Shown one piece after another: positions 59,392 through 64,000 of a DNA stretch of 64,000 nucleotides; the stretch's first letter is position 1; each line of letters starts with the position of its first letter. This DNA is from Ehretia macrophylla (lineage: Eukaryota; Streptophyta; Magnoliopsida; Boraginales; Ehretiaceae). Position numbers and translations under genes: made by a program. The notes beneath the pieces were generated by a model. It was not told the origin of the DNA, searched no databases, and saw nothing but the letters and a program-made list of their open reading frames with translations. The stretch lies in assembly GCA_037974665.1 (NCBI GenBank), contig CM075764.1:86980825-87044824 (forward strand). The letters run 5' to 3'.

Positions 59392-62300
59392 GGCAGTCCT
59401 TATCATATTACAATTCGTTGTAGGGGCTGGAGGTCAGTAGGAAGTTCAGAGTTGGTGAGCGACACCTCAGCGTTGGAAATGGAAATCAAGTTCCAATACT
59501 AGTGTTAAGGTGTTTATCTTTAGCTACAAACTCAGGAAACTTTAGTCTTAATAATGTTTTATATTGTTCGGATTTTGTTTTGAACATTATCTTAGTTGGG
59601 CTTTTAGCCCAGGATGGTTATTCATTTACTATTATGAATAATGATTTTGATGTTATTTTGAATAACACTACTGTCATTAAAGAACAACTGAAACATGGAA
59701 TTTATGTTATAACACATCCTGTAAACATAATGTATATTAGCAATAAGTGTCCAAAGCGAGGAATAAACTCAGGTGCCTACCTTTGGCACTGCAGGTTAGG
59801 TCATATAAATGAAAACAAGATTAACAAGTTAATCAAGGAAGGGTTGCTTAATATTAGTAATCCAGCATCACTACCTACTTATGAGTCTTGTCTATTAGGT
59901 AAAATGACCAAATCTCCTTTTATTGGAAAAGGTGATCGGACTGCAGAGCTCTTGGGCCTCGTGCATACAGATATATGTGGGCCTATGAGCACAAGTGCTA
60001 GTTGAGGATACTCCTACTTTATTACCTTTACTGATGATCTATCTAGGTAGAGGTATATCTATTTGATGAGAAATAAGTCAGAATCTTTTGAAATGTTCAA
60101 AAGATATCGTAATAGAGTAGAGAAACAAATTAGGAAAGATATCAAGATTCTACGATCTGATCGTAGAGGTGAGTATCTTTCGAATGAGTTTTCGAGTTAC
60201 CTTGAGGAGAATGGGATTCTTTAACAATGGACTCCCCCTGCTACACCGTAGCATAATGGTGTATTTGAGATGAGAAATCAAACCTTGTTAGACATTGTAC
60301 GATCCATGATAGGACGTGCGGATCTACCCATATTGTTTTAGGGATATGCCCTTGAAACTGCTACTCACGTGCTAAATATGGTTCCTAACAAGTCAGTAGA
60401 TAAGACACCATATGAGATATGGTTTTGGCGTAAACCAACACTCACACACCTTAAGGTTTGGGGGTGTCCAGCATATGTCAAGCGTCTTCAAGCTGACAAG
60501 TTAGAACCAAAATCTAATAAATGTTTGTTCGTAGGGTACCCTAGAGTGTCTAGAGGATACCAATTCTACAACACCAGCGAACAAAAGGTGTTCGTTGCCC
60601 TTAGAACGGTTTTCCTAGAGAAAAAGTTTCTCGAGAAGGAAAGCAATGCCTTCAATATTGGACTTGGAAAAGTTCAACTAGAACAAGAACAAACATTAGC
60701 AGAAGAACATACAGAACATGATAAGGTTAATGAACCGAATACTAAGCCCGTTGTAGACACAACAATAAGAAGATTTGGTAGAGTACCACGTCAACCAGAC
60801 AGATATGGATTCCTAGTCCGTGGCGGTGATCCCATCGAACTTGATAAGAGTGATGAGGATCCGATCAATTATATGGATGCAATGCAGAGACTTGATTCTG
60901 AAAAGTGGCTTAAAGCCATGCGATCTGAGATAGAATCCATGCATGTCAACAATGTTTGGACATAGTTGACCCACCCGAAGGGGTAAGACCAATAGGGTAA
61001 AAATAGGTTTTTAAAAGGAAAAGAGGAGCAGATGGGAAGGTAGAGACCTACAAAGCCCGTTTGGTTGCTATGAGATTTTGTCAACGTTATGGTATTGACT
61101 ATGATGAGACATTTTTTCCCGTAGCAATGCTCAAATCGATTCGCATTATGCTTGCTATAACTGCGTACCTAGATTATGAAATTTGGCAAATGGATGTCAA
61201 GACAGCTTTCCTTAATGGTGAGTTGAAAGAGGAGGTATACATGACACAGCCTGAAGGGTTCACATCCACAAATGAATCTAAAGTATGCAAGCTACAGAGA
61301 TCCATTTTTGGACTCAAGCAAGCCTCTCGGAGTTGGAACATATGTTTTGAAAAAGTTGTCAAAACGTATGGCTTTGTTAAGAATGAAGAAGAGCCTTGCA
61401 TCTATAAATGGGCAAATGATCATGTGGTCATGTTCTTGGTGCTATATATGGATGATATTCTCCTTGTAGGGAATGACATATCTGCATTGCAGAGCGTGAA
61501 GTTGTGGTTGTCATCCCAATTTTCCATGAAGGATTGAGGAGAGGCTTCCTATATCCTTGGGATCAGGATCTATAGGGATAGATCAAGAAGGTTGTTGGGA
61601 TTGTCCCAATCTACGTACATAGATACCGTGTTGAAAAGGTTCAGCATGGAAAATTCCAAGAAAGGCTATCGCCCGATAGGTTAAGGAATTACTCTTTCTA
61701 AAAAGGATTGTCCAACAACTCCTAAAGAAAGAGAGCGCATGAGTAGAATCCCATATGCCTCGGCAGTAGGTTCTATCATGTACGCTGTGTCTTGTACGAG
61801 ACCTGACGTGGCTTATTCCCTTGGAATAGTAAACATATATCAATCTGATCCTGGTGAGAAACATTGGCAAGTGGTTAAGACCATCTTAAAGTATTTAAGA
61901 AATACAAAGGACCAATGGCTCGTTTATGGAGATTCTGATATGAAACTGGTTGGTTATACCGATTCAAGTTTTTAATCAGACAGAGATGATAGTAAAGGCG
62001 TATCCGGTTTTGTGTTTACCCTGAATAGTGGAGCCATCAATTGGAAAAGTTCCAAACAGCAAACTGTAGTCGATTTTGTTTGTGAGGCAGAATATATAGC
62101 AGCATCTGATGCGGCGAATGAGGTAGTTTGGCTTAGAAAATTCATCACGGAGATTGGAGTTCTTCCTGATCTGACTGGTCCAGTCACGATCTTCAGTGAT
62201 AGTACTGGAGCCATTGCACAAGCTAAGGAACCCTGATCTCATTAGAAAGCCAAACATGTACTTAGACGTTACTACCTAATTAGATAGATCATTGCTAGAG

Positions 62301-62431
62301 GTGACGTCACTCTGCAAAAGATTGATAGTAAAGAGAATTTAGTTGACCCCTTCACCAAAGCTCTCGGGATCAAAGAGTTCGATGCACATCGAGAAAAAAT
62401 GGGTATAGGATACAGATTCGACTGGCTTTAG
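59392..62431 (+). pseudogene. D pol: protease, integrase, RT, RNase H, broken
   Basis: Continues the protease (SPYHITIRC). A frameshift near 59420 leads into VGNGNQVPILV. The integrase zinc region (LWHCRLGHI then CLLGKMTKSPF) and core (VHTDICGPM, FITFTDD, ILRSDRRGEYLS, P-stop-HNGVFEMRNQ) end with the KVWGCPAYVKR tail. Stops lie at 60003, 60048, 60222, 60249 and 60338. A frameshift near 60962 precedes RT. RT has FLNGELKEEVYMTQPEGF, FGLKQASRSW and LYMDDILLVGND (61061-61537). RNase H has YTDSSF, KSSKQQTVVDFVCEAEYIAASDAANEV and DSTGAIAQAKEP, with four more stops before the final TAG at 62429-62431. Many stops fit C-to-T or G-to-A changes. The RT catalytic YMDD is intact. Confidence 0.92.
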
Positions 62432-62434
62432 GTC

Positions 62435-62445
62435 AAGTGGGAGAT
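62435..62445 (+). promoter_or_regulatory. D polypurine tract
   Basis: AAGTGGGAGAT between the pol stop and the 3' LTR start TGTTAAGAATTG, the usual place for copia plus-strand priming. Confidence 0.85.
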
Positions 62446-64000
62446 TGTTAAGAATTGTGTCCTAAAGTCAGTCATTGAGTGTAGCTGGCAAATTAATTTG
62501 TATGTGGATTATTGTTCTATTAATAATATTTGGCCATTACATCATATCGTCCATCTTCTTTTACCTTTGATTGATCATGATGTAGTCCTTAGAATGACTT
62601 TATGGAATCATGTGAATGAGGGTTGATTTTGGTCATTCTTAAACTTTGTTAGTAACTAAATGATGAAATTGGTATTGGGACATCAATTTCATCGAGTATA
62701 GGTTATTGTTTGTTGCATTGGTTGGTTATCCTCATGACCAATGGGTGTTGGGACACCGGTGCGATAAACAGGTGACATGTGGAGACATGTTCACTAAACG
62801 TGACTCTCTTTACGAGCATCCTATGGTATGTACCCTACTGTCTAAGGATAGCTCGTGGTACATGTGGTAGACATGTTCCATCTGACCTGAGGCTGCCATG
62901 GAGACTTACGGATTACTCCTCATGCTTAGGTGCCGGACTATCCAGATTTCTAATCTGGTAACAGAAGGTTACTGGGTATGGGCAAGTGCCGGAGAAGTCA
63001 ATGTGTGAGTCAAGATGGGATTGACTGCTCCGGGTATTTGGAGAATGCTTTTTCGCTTAATTTCAATTCCGAAAGTCTTTGGCCAAAGCACATCTCGTGA
63101 TGAGTCACGAGGGTAAGTCATGATGTGTCATGACAGGATTGAAATTTGACATGAAGTAACTAATTAGGGATTTGACAGTTAACCATGTCTCTAGGGTTAT
63201 TTCGGAACACCGAGGGTCATAAGGAATTCACCATTGTACCAAGGTTCGTTGGATGTTGTCTTGCACTTATTTAGCTTATTCGGTCATCGGGAACCATTGC
63301 TAGATGGTATCTTCAATTAGTGTAAGGATAGTCTTTATGCTACCGGCTTAAGTTTGAACCTATGGAGTCACGCAAAAGAATAAGTGATTTAATTGGAGAG
63401 AAGTCCTATTTATAATCAATATTTAATTGAGAATTAAATATTATTTGTGATTAATATTTAATTAAGAATTAAATATTATCTAATTATTATTATTAGGTCG
63501 TGGATTTAATTATTTGACAATTTCTAGCTAGCACTAGATTTATGATTCATCAATTAAATCCTAGGCTGATTGATTTAAATTAAATAGTGATTTAATTTGA
63601 ATTGTTGTGGGCTTTATGGAAACCCAAATTAAAAGATTGGATTTTTTTTTAAAACTATTTTGGGAGTTGACCTTTTGAAGAGCCTAGCCCACATGATCTT
63701 TATAAGAAGGGCCATGTAGGGGTTTTTATTTTTTATTTTTAAAAAAAAGATTGACATATATCATTTTTCTGAAAATGTATGAACAAGGAAAAAAAACTTT
63801 CTCTGAAAATTATAGCCTCCTCATCTTTCATCCTTGTTCGCGTGCAAAGTAGGAAGAGCTAGACGCTTCCGTTGGGCAATTCCATAACACTACCACGAAT
63901 CGTTCGAAGAGGTAATCCTAATTCTCTGATTTAAAATTGTCAATTATTATGTATAACGAGTTGATCCTGGTGGAATTCTAAGAGATAGTCTCATGGATTT
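62446..64000 (+). repeat. D 3' LTR, truncated by the window edge
   Basis: Partner of 49821-51368. The window ends at TCTCATGGATTT, which by comparison is about 6 bases short of the LTR end. Keeps the inverted-repeat pair (63418-63477) and the TATA box (63698-63707). Differs from its partner by scattered substitutions and small indels in T and A runs near 63640 and 63730. Confidence 0.94.

Larger units (their letters stand above)
49821..64000 (+). mobile_element. Ty1/copia element D, runs off the right edge
   Basis: Plus-strand copia. The 5' LTR is 49821-51368, PBS 51370-51382, leader to 55841, gag 55842-56788, pol 59392-62431, PPT and 3' LTR from 62446. It is interrupted by two gypsy solo LTRs (51479-53908 and 56789-59391). 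The order protease, integrase, RT, RNase H is visible and defines copia. LTR divergence is about 3-4% over the first 290 bases by eye. It was inserted in C just before the chromodomain codons. The target duplication (CTAAA at 49816-49820) cannot be confirmed because the right end lies outside the window. Confidence 0.93.

Noticed and set aside
1..64000. A new host-encoded defence or metabolic system
   Set aside because: Every coding stretch that can be recognised belongs to gypsy or copia Gag-Pol. No non-transposon domain was seen on either strand.

Overview
The window is plant nuclear repeat DNA, probably from an angiosperm with a repeat-rich genome. The evidence is Ty3/gypsy chromovirus polyproteins ending in a chromodomain, Ty1/copia polyproteins, initiator-methionine-tRNA-type primer sites (TGGTATCAGAGC), 1.5-2.6 kb LTRs and 5-bp target duplications. 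I see no host gene, rRNA, tRNA or CRISPR array. Essentially every base can be assigned to an LTR retrotransposon.

My reading is that almost the whole window lies inside one old plus-strand gypsy element, here called C, and that later insertions have split it. C's visible parts are a 5' LTR tail (about 25571-26456), leader (26457-26557 and 28951-29229), gag-protease (29230-31032) and RT-RNase H-integrase (about 47140-49820). Interrupting C from left to right are: (1) copia M, minus strand and degraded, at about 1-2858 plus 22322-25571, apparently sitting in C's 5' LTR; (2) a solo LTR of gypsy family G (26558-28950) in C's leader; (3) gypsy element A (31033-47134, minus) at C's protease/RT boundary; (4) copia D (49821 to beyond 64000, plus) at the start of C's chromodomain.

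These insertions carry further insertions. M contains G1, a complete family-G gypsy (2859-22316, TSD ATTAG). G1 contains T1 (6976-16535, TSD AAGAA), the only element with an unbroken polyprotein (1538 codons). A's 3' LTR is split by gypsy B (31537-41312). D is split by a G solo LTR (51479-53908) and by a T-type solo LTR (56789-59391), the second one cutting through D's protease active-site motif.

Within one element the parts work together as follows. The LTRs carry promoter and polyadenylation signals. Gag packages the RNA, and the protease cuts the polyprotein. RT and RNase H copy the RNA from the tRNA primer at the PBS, and the polypurine tract (PPT) primes the second strand. The integrase joins the copy to new DNA. 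In chromoviruses the C-terminal chromodomain is thought to direct insertion into heterochromatin, which fits the nesting seen here. Only T1 looks coding-competent, and even it has odd residues in the protease and the integrase C-terminal module. All other copies carry stops and frameshifts, most of them C-to-T or G-to-A changes. Lineage terms (Tekay/Del-like for the gypsy families) come from recognition of domain order and LTR length, not from a database search.
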